Below, in pieces: positions 56,045 to 64,000 of a stretch of DNA of 64,000 nucleotides (positions within the stretch are counted from its first letter, which is position 1; each line of letters starts with the position of its first letter). This DNA comes from Cytophagales bacterium (GTDB lineage: Bacteria > Bacteroidota > Bacteroidia > Cytophagales > Bernardetiaceae). The translations under genes were made by a program, and so were the position numbers. The stretch spans positions 1 through 64,000 of the forward strand of contig JAAFJX010000004.1 in the NCBI GenBank assembly GCA_013299045.1, given 5' to 3'. The notes beneath the pieces were generated by a model that saw only the letters and a list, made by a program, of their open reading frames with translations, had not been told where the DNA came from and searched no databases.

Positions 56045-57547
56045 ATGACGCTCCTTAAATTTTGCTGTACTTTTTTGGGTATTGTTTTGTTGTTTTTTAG
56101 CAAGCCTTCTTTTGCCAACAATTTACAGGTTTCGGTACTCAATTTTTCGCCCAGCGAGCGCCGTGTAGAATTGCGCCTGACCTGGGAGAATGCTTGGTAC
56201 GAAACAAACGGCTGGCATGATGCCGTTTGGCTCTTTGGCAAAGCCAAACAAGGCACGCAATGGCAGTCTATCGTTTTTGATACTTCGCCTACCTCTCTGC
56301 GTTATGACCCCAGTGTGGAAGCAAGCACCCGCCCCGATGGACTTGGCATTTTGCTCAAAAGCCGCCAAAATGGCGATATGAGCACCACTTTGAGTTGTGT
56401 GCTGCACTCAGACTGGAACGACGACACGCATCTGTTGGCTTTTATGGCCTTGAGTATGGTCTATGTACCTGAAGGCAGTTTTTGGCTTGGTGATGGCGTG
56501 GGTTCACAAAACGCTTTCCGAACAGGCACTTTTGCACAAGATTCTACTAAGGTGCTGCCCTATTTGGTGGCTTCTGAAGCACAAATTCGCGTAGGTCTAC
56601 AATCTGATGCTCTTTTTGGCCGCAACGATTTAGATTGGACTCCACCACGGAGCATTCCCGAAACCTTCCCGAAGGGCTACAAGGCATTTTACGCTATGAA
56701 ATACGAAATAACGCAAGCCCAATATGCCGATTTTCTGAACACCTTGTCTTATTCAGAACAAGCCCTCCGCATGAGCGCAAAGCCTGATGCGGGCGTAGGA
56801 GAGTACGTTTTTGGAGCATTGGCCGAGCAACACCGCAACACGCTTCGTATTCAACACAATGGTCAAGCAGAATGGCAACGCCCAGCCTACATAGAAGCGG
56901 GTTTGGGAGCGCTGAGAGCCTGTAATTTTTTGAATGCCAATGACTTATTGGCATATTTAGACTGGGCAGGCTTGCGGCCTCTCAGCGAATTAGAATTTGA
57001 AAAAGCCTGCCGAGGTTTTGCTGAAAGCCAAAGAGGAGAAATGGTATGGGGAAGCACCGAAGCCCAAGATGCCAATAGCCCCGTCCAAGATGCAGAAACA
57101 AATGAAACCGTGCGCGAAAAAGCCACTTCAGAATACGGTTTGGCCTCTTTTCATTCTGGTTTGAGTATTGCTCAGTTGCAAGGCCCTCTGCGCGTGGGTT
57201 TTGGTGGGAGCTCTACTTCCAATAGATTGCAAGCTGGCGCATCTTTTTTTGGCTTACGCGAAATGAGCGGTAATTTATGGGAACTTTGCGCAAGCCCTAA
57301 TGACAAGGGTTTAGGCTTTTTACCCCAAAACGGGAACGGACGTTTGCAAAAGGGCGAGGCCGATGCTTGGTCTATAGGCGAGGCAGCAGACTGGCTGCGG
57401 TGGCGCGGTGGCTCTTGGAACAGTTTTATGTACGAAGTAGGGTCTTTTCGAGACTTATCCATTTCGGCTCGTTTCTATGCCAATTTGCGCCCAGCCGAAC
57501 GCCGCCCAAGCGCGGGTGGGCGTGGTGCTTTGAGCTGGGAGAACTAA
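56045..57547 (+). CDS. SUMF1/FGE-sulfatase-fold protein, non-catalytic
   Basis: After a signal peptide (FLGIVLLFFSKPSFANN) comes an Ig-like beta domain (about 25-125, VSVLNFSPSERRVELRLTWENA). A SUMF1 fold follows (about 140-495): MKYEITQAQYADFLNTLSY, AGLRPLSELEFEKACRG, FFGLREMSGNLWEL, LRWRGGSWNSF. The cysteine pair of true formylglycine-generating enzymes near the C-terminus is absent. So it is probably structural, like GldJ/GldK of the gliding and T9SS machinery, or a binding protein. The gene has no obvious operon partner apart from the preceding transposase. Confidence 0.8.
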   Translation: MTLLKFCCTFLGIVLLFFSKPSFANNLQVSVLNFSPSERRVELRLTWENAWYETNGWHDAVWLFGKAKQGTQWQSIVFDTSPTSLRYDPSVEASTRPDGLGILLKSRQNGDMSTTLSCVLHSDWNDDTHLLAFMALSMVYVPEGSFWLGDGVGSQNAFRTGTFAQDSTKVLPYLVASEAQIRVGLQSDALFGRNDLDWTPPRSIPETFPKGYKAFYAMKYEITQAQYADFLNTLSYSEQALRMSAKPDAGVGEYVFGALAEQHRNTLRIQHNGQAEWQRPAYIEAGLGALRACNFLNANDLLAYLDWAGLRPLSELEFEKACRGFAESQRGEMVWGSTEAQDANSPVQDAETNETVREKATSEYGLASFHSGLSIAQLQGPLRVGFGGSSTSNRLQAGASFFGLREMSGNLWELCASPNDKGLGFLPQNGNGRLQKGEADAWSIGEAADWLRWRGGSWNSFMYEVGSFRDLSISARFYANLRPAERRPSAGGRGALSWEN

Positions 57548-57778
57548 GCGGCTTAGAAAGGTTCTGATTCTTAGAACAAGGAGCTCGTAGATTTATCAAA
57601 GCTACTTAACCAAACAAAGAAAGCATTAATTTGGGTTACAAGAATCTCGCAAACGAAAAAAAAAGTATTTTGGCCGAAGATTAGCCTTTTTTGGCAGAAA
57701 GCGACGTGGTTTTTGTAAAACACTTTTTGCGTTCTTTTTCTTTTGTATCTTCAACTCAAACCAACAAATGTTCAAACT

Positions 57779-58594
57779 ATGTTTACGATTAAATCCAAAT
57801 GGTTGTTTCTAGGGTTTTTATATCCTTTGGCAGCCTTAGAGTTGAGCACGAACTACAGCACGCTGGGCCACGAGGTTCAGGGTGAAGCGTCCTATTATGC
57901 AGATAAGTTTCATGGACGGCCCACAGCAAGCGGTGAGCCTTTCAATATGTATGCCATGACAGCCGCGCACCGCGAACTCAAATTTGGTAGCCTAGTAGAG
58001 GTTACTAACCTCAAGAACAACAAGACGATTGTTGTGCGCATCAATGACCGGGGGCCGCATAAACCTACCCGTTTGATAGACCTTTCGGGTGGTGCAGCCA
58101 AGATAATAGACCTCGTTAAAGATGGTGTGGGGCAGGTAAAAGTCCGTGTGTTGAGAGTTGGCGACACTGGCCAAGAGCTAGCCCCCGACAAGAAAAAGAT
58201 TGAGCCTGTTAGAAAGACAGAACCCAAAAAAGTTGAACCAGCGCCAGAGCCTAAAACAAGCCCCAGTCCCGAAAATAAGCCAATTCCGCTGCCCGTTAAA
58301 AAAAGTTCAGAAACTCGCGTTTATGACATTCACGGCAGTTTGCAAAAGCCAAAGGGCATGGGCATACAAGTAGCCTCTTATGGTGATTTGAACAATGCGG
58401 TACGGGCTGGGCAAAAACTTCTGGACGCTGGCGTGGACAAGGTATTTGTGCAAGTAACGTCCGAACCAAACAAACCCAAGATATTCCGTATCATGGCTTC
58501 TGAAGGCGAGCGCAGTTATGTCAATACTTATTTAGCATCTGTCAAAGAGGCTGGTTTTGCGGGCTGCTTCATAAAAGCACATTATGTAGAGTAA
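57779..58594 (+). CDS. rlpA: RlpA-like septal protein with DPBB and SPOR domains
   Basis: The start [17 protein letters not shown] at 57779 gives a signal peptide; the 12 upstream codons are leader. A double-psi beta-barrel (about 34-125) has [19 protein letters not shown] and [18 protein letters not shown], with the catalytic-type Asp and His of lytic transglycosylases. A Pro/Lys/Glu linker is followed by a C-terminal SPOR domain (about 195-271, [14 protein letters not shown]). RlpA cuts naked glycan strands at the septum. It stands alone. Confidence 0.9.
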   Translation: MFTIKSKWLFLGFLYPLAALELSTNYSTLGHEVQGEASYYADKFHGRPTASGEPFNMYAMTAAHRELKFGSLVEVTNLKNNKTIVVRINDRGPHKPTRLIDLSGGAAKIIDLVKDGVGQVKVRVLRVGDTGQELAPDKKKIEPVRKTEPKKVEPAPEPKTSPSPENKPIPLPVKKSSETRVYDIHGSLQKPKGMGIQVASYGDLNNAVRAGQKLLDAGVDKVFVQVTSEPNKPKIFRIMASEGERSYVNTYLASVKEAGFAGCFIKAHYVE

Positions 58595-58718
58595 GCATTT
58601 GTTTTTAATTATTTGATTTATAGCACGTTAGGCAAATTTCAAAATACCTGATGTGCTTTTTTTATGTCTTATTTTGATTTTTTATAGCGAATCTTTCTTT
58701 CCGTATGCCATTTAGCTG

Positions 58719-58726
58719 TAATTTTG
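58719..58726 (+). promoter_or_regulatory. -7 element before the SulP gene
   Basis: TAATTTTG fits TAnnTTTG, 42 bases before the ATG; no clear -33 TTG was found. Confidence 0.35.
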
Positions 58727-58768
58727 GCCAAATTCTTGCATTTTCTATTCAGCATATTCTGTTTTTAA

Positions 58769-60364
58769 ATGGCATCTCAAGTTGATATAAATTCTAGGTT
58801 CGGCACATTAAAAAACGATATACCTGCTGGTCTAGTGGTTTTTTTGGTGGCTCTACCTCTTTGTTTAGGCATTGCCTTGGCTTCTGGTGCGCCTTTGCTT
58901 TCGGGCATAGTGGCGGGTGCGCTTGGTGGCTTGCTTGTTCCCATCTTCAGCAAATCAGAGCTGAGTGTGGCTGGGCCTGCTGCAGGGCTTACTTCTTTAG
59001 TCATTGCGGGTATTGAGCAGTTGCAGAGCTATGAAAAGTTTTTGCTGGCTGCACTTATAGCCGGTTGTTTTCAGGTGGTTTTGGGTTTGCTGAAAGCTGG
59101 TAAAATTACCTACTTTTTTCCCACTGCTGTCATCAAAGGAATGCTAGCGGGCATCGGCTTGATATTGATGATTAACCAGTTGCCTTATCTCTTGGGTTAT
59201 GATGTTCAGCAATACAGACTGGATAAAGTAGCTCTGCCCTCGGCCAGCGATTTTGAAACGTTTATGATTATTGCGCAAGCCAATATAACCGTTGGCTCTA
59301 TATTCTTTGGTTTTTTTTCTTTTATTATTCTGATTACTTGGCAGCAAACCAAGTTGAAGAATATTACTTGGATGCCAGGCCCGCTTGCTGTGGTCATTTT
59401 TGGCATTGTGGGCAATGAGTTGCTGCAATATTCCGAATCTTATTTGGCCTTGCACATGGAGCAGCACCTGGTAAATTTGCCGCACTTTGAAAAACTAACC
59501 GACATTACTATGGAGTTTGTTTGGCCAGACTACAAAGGTTTCAGTGTAGGCGTATTGGAAGTAGCACTTACTTTAGGCTTGGTGGCTAGCTTAGAAACTT
59601 TGCTTACGCTAGAAGCGGTTGACCAAGTAGACCCCTACAAAAGACAAAGCGAGCCCAACCGAGAACTCATGGCGCAGGGTTTGGCCAATATCGTGTCGGC
59701 AAGCATTGGTGGTCTTCCCATCACCTCAGTCATAGTTCGCAGCAGTGTTGCCATTAATTCAGGAGCTGTCCGAAAGTGGGTAACTGTAACACAGGGGTTA
59801 TTTTTGGCAGTTTCTGTCTTGTTTCTGAGCCAGTATTTGAATAAAATCCCCCTATCGTGCTTGGCTGCTATTCTTATCATGACGGGCTATAAACTGGCCG
59901 ACCCTGCTTTTTTTAAGAAAAAATATCAGGAAGGCTGGGACCAACTCGTTCCTTTTGTTATGACAATAGCCGCCATCGTTTGGGCTGGTCTGCTGACGGG
60001 TGTACTCATTGGTATTTGTTTTGGGGTCATTTTTGTTATCATTATCAATTTCCACTCTACCATACACGTAACCAAGGGAGATGAGCCTAACCTAGTTGTT
60101 ATTACCATGACTAAGGACGTTTCTTTTTTGAATAAATTTATACTTAGGCAAGCCCTAGATAGGGTTGAAAATGGCAGTAAAGTTGTTATTGATGCTACCA
60201 ATGCCAAATTCATAGACCATGATATTGTGCAGGTTATAGAGAGCTTCCGCAATAATGCCCAAAATAGGCAAATTGAACTAGAGGTTAGAAACCTATCTAT
60301 CAAACGTTTTTCGTTCAAGCTCTTCCAAGAAATTGAAGAAAGCAGTGACCCTGCTACCCCTTGA
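58769..60364 (+). CDS. SulP-family anion transporter with STAS domain
   Basis: The 531-residue inner-membrane protein has the SulP core (about 15-420) with ten or more helices and the family signature PAGLVVFLVALPLCLGIALASG and AGPAAGLTSLV. A cytoplasmic STAS domain (about 440-525, KVVIDATNAKFIDHDIVQVI) follows. In this phylum many such proteins are bicarbonate or sulfate transporters; specificity cannot be read off. No carbonic anhydrase is beside it. A lipoprotein follows 124 bases later. Confidence 0.88.
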   Translation: MASQVDINSRFGTLKNDIPAGLVVFLVALPLCLGIALASGAPLLSGIVAGALGGLLVPIFSKSELSVAGPAAGLTSLVIAGIEQLQSYEKFLLAALIAGCFQVVLGLLKAGKITYFFPTAVIKGMLAGIGLILMINQLPYLLGYDVQQYRLDKVALPSASDFETFMIIAQANITVGSIFFGFFSFIILITWQQTKLKNITWMPGPLAVVIFGIVGNELLQYSESYLALHMEQHLVNLPHFEKLTDITMEFVWPDYKGFSVGVLEVALTLGLVASLETLLTLEAVDQVDPYKRQSEPNRELMAQGLANIVSASIGGLPITSVIVRSSVAINSGAVRKWVTVTQGLFLAVSVLFLSQYLNKIPLSCLAAILIMTGYKLADPAFFKKKYQEGWDQLVPFVMTIAAIVWAGLLTGVLIGICFGVIFVIIINFHSTIHVTKGDEPNLVVITMTKDVSFLNKFILRQALDRVENGSKVVIDATNAKFIDHDIVQVIESFRNNAQNRQIELEVRNLSIKRFSFKLFQEIEESSDPATP

Positions 60365-60405
60365 ATGCTCTTTTGTAAAAAATTAAGCCTATAAATACAT
60401 ATTCT

Positions 60406-60436
60406 TTGTTTATCAACCAGATTCTTTGTAATTTTG
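60406..60436 (+). promoter_or_regulatory. Promoter before the 60488 lipoprotein
   Basis: TTTG (60405-60408) and TAATTTTG (60429-60436) are 20 bases apart, fitting the Bacteroidota TTTG-N19to21-TAnnTTTG pattern. It gives a leader of about 45 bases and is the best promoter match in the window. Confidence 0.55.
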
Positions 60437-60487
60437 CTTTCAAATAATTGCTTTATAACCAATTACATATTACTCAAACCTGTGGTT

Positions 60488-61300
60488 ATGCACTCCTTTT
60501 CTCAAACTTTAATGCGCATTGCTCTAGTTTCTTGGCCCATGCTTGTAGGGCTGACTGCCTGCACAACAACTACTGACGGTTTTCAGGAACTTATTGAAAT
60601 AAAACTTGCCGACGAGCAGAACTACTCTATCGTCCTTGCTGATATGGATATTTCGGAAGACGGAGAGGTCTTCAAACATAAATATACCATAGTGAAAGAC
60701 AAGAATGGTACTCCTGTAAAGGAAGATACCGACTTTATGGAAGTTACGCCAGAATTTTTTGCAGATAAAATTGAAGACCTAGGCATGGAAATAGCCACCA
60801 TGGATAATGGCACTCTGCACATGACCTCTTCCCCAGCGGGTTATACACGCTATGTAGGCGACGAGCGCTACGGAAAATGGCAGGTAGGCGAAAATGGTGA
60901 AAAAGTATGGGTCTTTAATCAACAGTATAACTACATACCTGGTTTTTATGGTATGTATTGGCCTATTTTCTTTATGGACTTTGATTCCTACAAAAGAAAA
61001 CATAAGTACAAATCGTCTTATTATGGAACTGGCGCAGGGCTTACACGTATGTATGGCACAAATAGTACATGGCATCAGACTGCTTCAAAAAATGGTTTCA
61101 AAACAAAGGTAAACGGTTTTGTGAGCCGTAGTGGTAGCTATGGTAACCTCAAACAAGCTGCCTCTAGCGGCAAGTTGGGTTCGTCTTTGGCTTCTGGCTT
61201 CAAAAACAACGTGAACAATAAAGTGTCGCGTTCTGGCTCTGGCTATAGTGGCTCTAATAGTTTTTCGCGCTCGCGCTCTAGTTCGGGTGGTGGAAAATAA
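60488..61300 (+). CDS. Putative lipoprotein with Ser/Gly-rich C-terminus
   Basis: The start MHSFSQTLMRIALVSWPM at 60488 yields a lipobox, LTAC, at about residue 25; a frame start at 60434 would add 18 residues. The middle (about 40-170) is alpha/beta with an aromatic-rich part (YIPGFYGMYWPIFFMDFDSY). The last 60 residues are Ser/Gly/Arg-rich low complexity (SGSGYSGSNSFSRSRSSSGG), suggesting a surface-exposed or unstructured tail. No family is recognised. A terminator follows. Confidence 0.65.
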   Translation: MHSFSQTLMRIALVSWPMLVGLTACTTTTDGFQELIEIKLADEQNYSIVLADMDISEDGEVFKHKYTIVKDKNGTPVKEDTDFMEVTPEFFADKIEDLGMEIATMDNGTLHMTSSPAGYTRYVGDERYGKWQVGENGEKVWVFNQQYNYIPGFYGMYWPIFFMDFDSYKRKHKYKSSYYGTGAGLTRMYGTNSTWHQTASKNGFKTKVNGFVSRSGSYGNLKQAASSGKLGSSLASGFKNNVNNKVSRSGSGYSGSNSFSRSRSSSGGGK

Positions 61301-61332
61301 ATAAATGCTTGTTGCATTATCTAATCATTAAA

Positions 61333-61374
61333 ACAATCCCCTATTGATTTTTTTATAAACTCATAGGGGATTGT
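61333..61374 (+). terminator. Terminator-like hairpin after 60488 gene
   Basis: A perfect 12-bp stem ACAATCCCCTAT/ATAGGGGATTGT encloses an 18-base loop. The T-tract after it is poor (TGCTGCTTG), so it may instead be factor-dependent. Confidence 0.55.
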
Positions 61375-61502
61375 TGCTGCTTGACTTTAGTGCGCATAGG
61401 CACTAGCTTCCCCAAAAAAACACTCAAAAAGGCCTCCAGCACTCCTAGCAGAGTCGCTAGAAAATAATTCATAGTGGATTTCCTTAGCTAGTCTTTTTTG
61501 AT

Positions 61503-61510
61503 TATTTTTG
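61503..61510 (+). promoter_or_regulatory. -7-like element just before dnaB
   Basis: TATTTTTG fits TAnnTTTG but lies only 5 bases before the dnaB ATG, implying a leaderless or near-leaderless message. It may be chance in an AT-rich region. Confidence 0.25.
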
Positions 61511-61514
61511 TAAT

Positions 61515-63089
61515 ATGAAACCGCAAAATACCACCAAAAAGCGCAATGTAGCCAGTTCTGGCATTAATTGGCAAGACTTGAACCTTGGAAAAGTACCGCC
61601 CCAAGCCCTTGATGCCGAAAAGGCTGTATTGGGTGCCGTTATGTTGGACAAAAACGCTGTTGGTGAAATAGTAGAGTTTCTGCGCTCAGAAATGTTTTAT
61701 AGCGACAAGCACCAGCATATCTACAAGGCTGTATTAGACCTCTATGGCGACGGTGAGCCAATAGATTTGCTGACGGTCTCGGAACAGTTGCGCAAAAATG
61801 GCCATTTAGAGCTTATTGGGGGGGCTTTTGCATTGGCGCAACTCACCTACCACGTGAGCGCTGCCGAACATATACGCCGCCATGCACACATTATATCCGA
61901 ACGATTCTTACGGCGCGAGCTTATTCGGGTGGGTATGGAAGTTCAGCAAGCTGCTTTTGAGGACTCCACGGACGTTCAAGAACTTATGGACAAATCCCAG
62001 CAAGACTTGTTTGATATAGCCGAAACAAACGCTCGCAAGGACGTGGTGGATATTCGTTCCGCCATGCTTGATGCTATCAAAGACCTAGAGATAAAGCGCA
62101 ACCGCGTTGAAGATTTGACCGGCATAGGCACTGGCTTTACTGGCCTAGACCGCATTACATCTGGCTGGCAGCCTTCGGATTTGGTCATCCTTGCGGCGCG
62201 TCCTGGTATGGGCAAAACCGCCTTTGTATTAACTGTGGCCAGAAATGCAGCTGTTATGTTTGGTAAAGGAGTAGCCTTTTTTTCATTAGAAATGGCCACA
62301 GCCCAGCTCGTTAATCGTTTGATTGCTGCAGAGGCGGAGATAGACAATTATAAGCTGAAGAACGGTAATTTTTCTGACCACGACTGGCAGCAACTTTTTG
62401 AGCGTACTACGGCTCTCTCGCAAGTTAGATTGTTTATTGACGACACACCCGCCATTTCGGTTATGGAGCTACGCACCAAAGCGCGGCGTTTGCGCAAACA
62501 GCACGATATTGGCCTCATAATTATTGACTATTTGCAGCTAATGACCGGCGACAAGTCCACTGGCAATAGGGAGCAGGAAATATCTTCAATCTCTCGTTCA
62601 CTCAAACAATTAGCCAAGGAGTTAAATGTTCCCGTCATTGCGCTTTCCCAACTTAGCCGTGCTGTAGAAACGCGAGGAGGCGACAAAAAACCTATGCTTT
62701 CCGATTTGCGTGAGTCGGGCAGTATTGAGCAAGATGCCGATATGGTCATGTTTGTTTTTAGGCCAGAGTATTATGGCATTACTAACTATGAGGACGGCCA
62801 AAGCACCAACGGCTCTGCCGAAATTATCATAGCCAAGAACCGTCATGGCGCATTAGACACCGTTCGTTTGCGCTTCCTGAAAGAATTTACCAAGTTCAAA
62901 GATTGGGAAGACCAGGGTTTTAGTATGGATATGGGCGGTTTAGAACCTATTTTAGAAGTGAGCGCCAATGTTGGTGGAGGCCAGACTTTCAGCAGTAAAG
63001 CAAACAGTAATTTAGATACCCTCAATATCAAAACAGATGGTAGCCTGCCTCCCGAGTTTGACATTAATGCGAACGATGTGCCTTTTTAA
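61515..63089 (+). CDS. dnaB: Replicative DNA helicase
   Basis: The 524-residue protein is the hexameric helicase that moves ahead of the replication fork. The N-terminal primase-interacting domain (about 25-130, PPQALDAEKAVLGAVMLD), linker helix and RecA-like C-domain (about 195-460) are present. The Walker A ARPGMGKTA (228-236), Walker B IGLIIIDYLQLM and the arginine-finger region (LSQLSRAVETRGGDKKPMLSDLRESGSIEQDAD) are intact. No intein is seen. A G7 run at 61818 is in frame. The gene is followed after three bases by a small membrane gene. Confidence 0.96.
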   Translation: MKPQNTTKKRNVASSGINWQDLNLGKVPPQALDAEKAVLGAVMLDKNAVGEIVEFLRSEMFYSDKHQHIYKAVLDLYGDGEPIDLLTVSEQLRKNGHLELIGGAFALAQLTYHVSAAEHIRRHAHIISERFLRRELIRVGMEVQQAAFEDSTDVQELMDKSQQDLFDIAETNARKDVVDIRSAMLDAIKDLEIKRNRVEDLTGIGTGFTGLDRITSGWQPSDLVILAARPGMGKTAFVLTVARNAAVMFGKGVAFFSLEMATAQLVNRLIAAEAEIDNYKLKNGNFSDHDWQQLFERTTALSQVRLFIDDTPAISVMELRTKARRLRKQHDIGLIIIDYLQLMTGDKSTGNREQEISSISRSLKQLAKELNVPVIALSQLSRAVETRGGDKKPMLSDLRESGSIEQDADMVMFVFRPEYYGITNYEDGQSTNGSAEIIIAKNRHGALDTVRLRFLKEFTKFKDWEDQGFSMDMGGLEPILEVSANVGGGQTFSSKANSNLDTLNIKTDGSLPPEFDINANDVPF

Positions 63090-63092
63090 GCC

Positions 63093-63422
63093 ATGAAGAC
63101 GATTGTTTTACTCTTGCTGTCTAATATTTTTATGACGATTGCCTGGTACGGCCACCTCAAGCATAAGGACGTGCCTATTTGGAAGGTTATTTTGATTAGC
63201 TGGGGCATAGCCTTTATAGAATACTGTTTTCATGTGCCGGCCAATCGTTGGGGGCACGCCACTTTCAATGCCGTACAACTCAAAACTATTCAAGAAGCCA
63301 CAAATTTACTTGTATTCATAGGCTTTAGCATCTATTATTTGGGCGAGGAAATCCGATGGAACTATATCTTAGGATTTGGGTTAATGGTAGCGGCAGTTTT
63401 TGTTATTTTTCATAAGTGGTAG
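63093..63422 (+). CDS. DMT-superfamily DUF486 membrane protein
   Basis: This 109-residue protein has four transmembrane helices. The DUF486 signature is evident: SNIFMTIAWYGHLK, W.K(V)ILISWGIAFIEYCF, VPANRWGH, LKTIQEA, and YYLGEEIRWNY. DUF486 members are small relatives of drug/metabolite transporters; substrate unknown. It is probably co-transcribed with dnaB, being only three bases downstream. Confidence 0.88.
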   Translation: MKTIVLLLLSNIFMTIAWYGHLKHKDVPIWKVILISWGIAFIEYCFHVPANRWGHATFNAVQLKTIQEATNLLVFIGFSIYYLGEEIRWNYILGFGLMVAAVFVIFHKW

Positions 63423-63504
63423 ATTTTGTTCTGTTTTTTTGCAATTTATTCCATTTTTTTGCGTAATTGCGCTATAAATACCCACTCGTCTTATCCGTAA
63501 AATC

Positions 63505-64000
63505 ATGCAGAAGCATATCTCATTGTTCGTTGTATTCTGGCTCTGCCAGACACTCCTTTGGGCTACAGACCCGCCGTACAAAAGCAAGACTGTTGCTGAT
63601 AACAACCCACTTATCAATAGAACAGACGTAATGGAGCGGGACGAACAAGTACCGCTTTCAGACAAACCAATAGACCTTGAAAAATACTATAAAATTGACT
63701 ACATAAAAGAATTTTACGAAAAACGCATCAAAGCACCAGCGCTAGACCTTACTGCCGCTCTTGAAGGCAAAAGCGCACACGAATTGCGCCTCATGCGCTA
63801 TGATGTATTTGCACGAAAGGGATACCTCTTCCAAGATGCTATCTTACGCGCTCATTTTAATCAATTTAAGTGGTATCAGCCCATTTATGACGTAGAAGAT
63901 TTTAAAGTTTATCTGACAGACGCAGAAAAAGCATACATACGCCGCATTGCCGATGCCGAAAATAAGCTGCATACAGCGGATTATAGTCAAAAAAATGGCT
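63505..64000 (+). CDS. YARHG-domain protein, 5' part
   Basis: Reading from ATG 63505 to the window end gives about 165 codons. It starts with a signal-peptide-like stretch (MQKHISLFVVFWLCQTLLWA), then a linker. At about residues 85-130 it has ELRLMRYDVFARKGYLFQD and FNQFKWYQPIYDVEDFKVYL, the YARHG pattern (normally MRNE-YARHGY-F, here FARKG). The domain is extracellular in other bacteria, with unknown ligand. The gene continues past the right edge. Confidence 0.75.
   Translation, partial: MQKHISLFVVFWLCQTLLWATDPPYKSKTVADNNPLINRTDVMERDEQVPLSDKPIDLEKYYKIDYIKEFYEKRIKAPALDLTAALEGKSAHELRLMRYDVFARKGYLFQDAILRAHFNQFKWYQPIYDVEDFKVYLTDAEKAYIRRIADAENKLHTADYSQKNG

Noticed and set aside
61400-61440. TAGCTTCCCCAAAAAAA as another MITE end
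   Set aside because: Only a short A-rich resemblance; the GTCCCTTAA core is not kept and no partner end is near.
61818-61824. G7 run in dnaB as a possible phase-variable tract
   Set aside because: It encodes Ile-Gly-Gly-Ala in frame inside an essential gene; no frame conflict exists.

Overview
The window looks like a chromosomal segment of a Bacteroidota bacterium, most likely of the Cytophagales. The evidence is a PorP/SprF-type outer-membrane protein, two large secreted proteins with type IX secretion (T9SS) C-terminal sorting domains, a SUMF1-fold lipoprotein-like protein, DUF4421 and YARHG proteins, bactofilin and AtpZ, and TAnnTTTG-type -7 promoter elements. No rRNA or tRNA gene and no CRISPR array was recognised.

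Layout. 1-7.8 kb: end of a secreted protein, Ogt methyltransferase, malic enzyme (maeB), a wrecked MmeI-type restriction-modification gene cut by a small mobile element, an Xaa-Pro aminopeptidase and acetyl-CoA synthetase. 7.9-15.1 kb: an AT-rich accessory island, all on the minus strand. Its gene blocks are separated by related hairpin-forming spacers bounded by AAC...GTT, like the attC sites of an integron. The blocks are a DUF262/HEPN pair, a type II R-M pair, a DinB protein and a methyltransferase-Mrr nuclease-PKD fusion. Two copies of a truncated transposase piece lie among them. 15.2-34.7 kb: mostly housekeeping and envelope genes (scpA, a GyrI-like protein, three tandem paralogues of an unknown membrane family, a TPR protein, DUF4421, bactofilin/AtpZ, type 2 IPP isomerase, FkbM methyltransferase, PorP/SprF, two rhomboids, photolyase, etfBA, atpDC). 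35.8-41.0 kb: a compact six-gene operon (GlxA-type regulator, an M1-peptidase-like protein with no zinc site, an unknown protein, GNAT, DinB, DUF1272). 41-52.8 kb: HtrA protease, a 1220-residue LRR/Ig T9SS protein, a PSP1-domain protein, an M43 metalloprotease whose signal peptide is out of frame at a G10 tract, and lipoproteins. 53-64 kb: UbiA-family prenyltransferase, a REP-associated transposase beside a REP-like repeat, a SUMF1 protein, RlpA, a SulP transporter, a lipoprotein, dnaB, a DUF486 protein and a truncated YARHG protein.

Small repeats are a strong theme. A TA-flanked, MITE-like family with GTCGTCCCTTAAAAA ends occurs in at least eight full, partial or miniature copies. A second repeat of about 320-350 bp, with a GC-rich REP-like core and an 11-bp tandem repeat, occurs twice in opposite orientation. 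The most unusual items are the integron-like defence cassette array without an integrase in view, the poly-G signal-peptide switch, the catalytically dead rhomboid and M1 proteins, and the methyltransferase-nuclease-PKD fusion.
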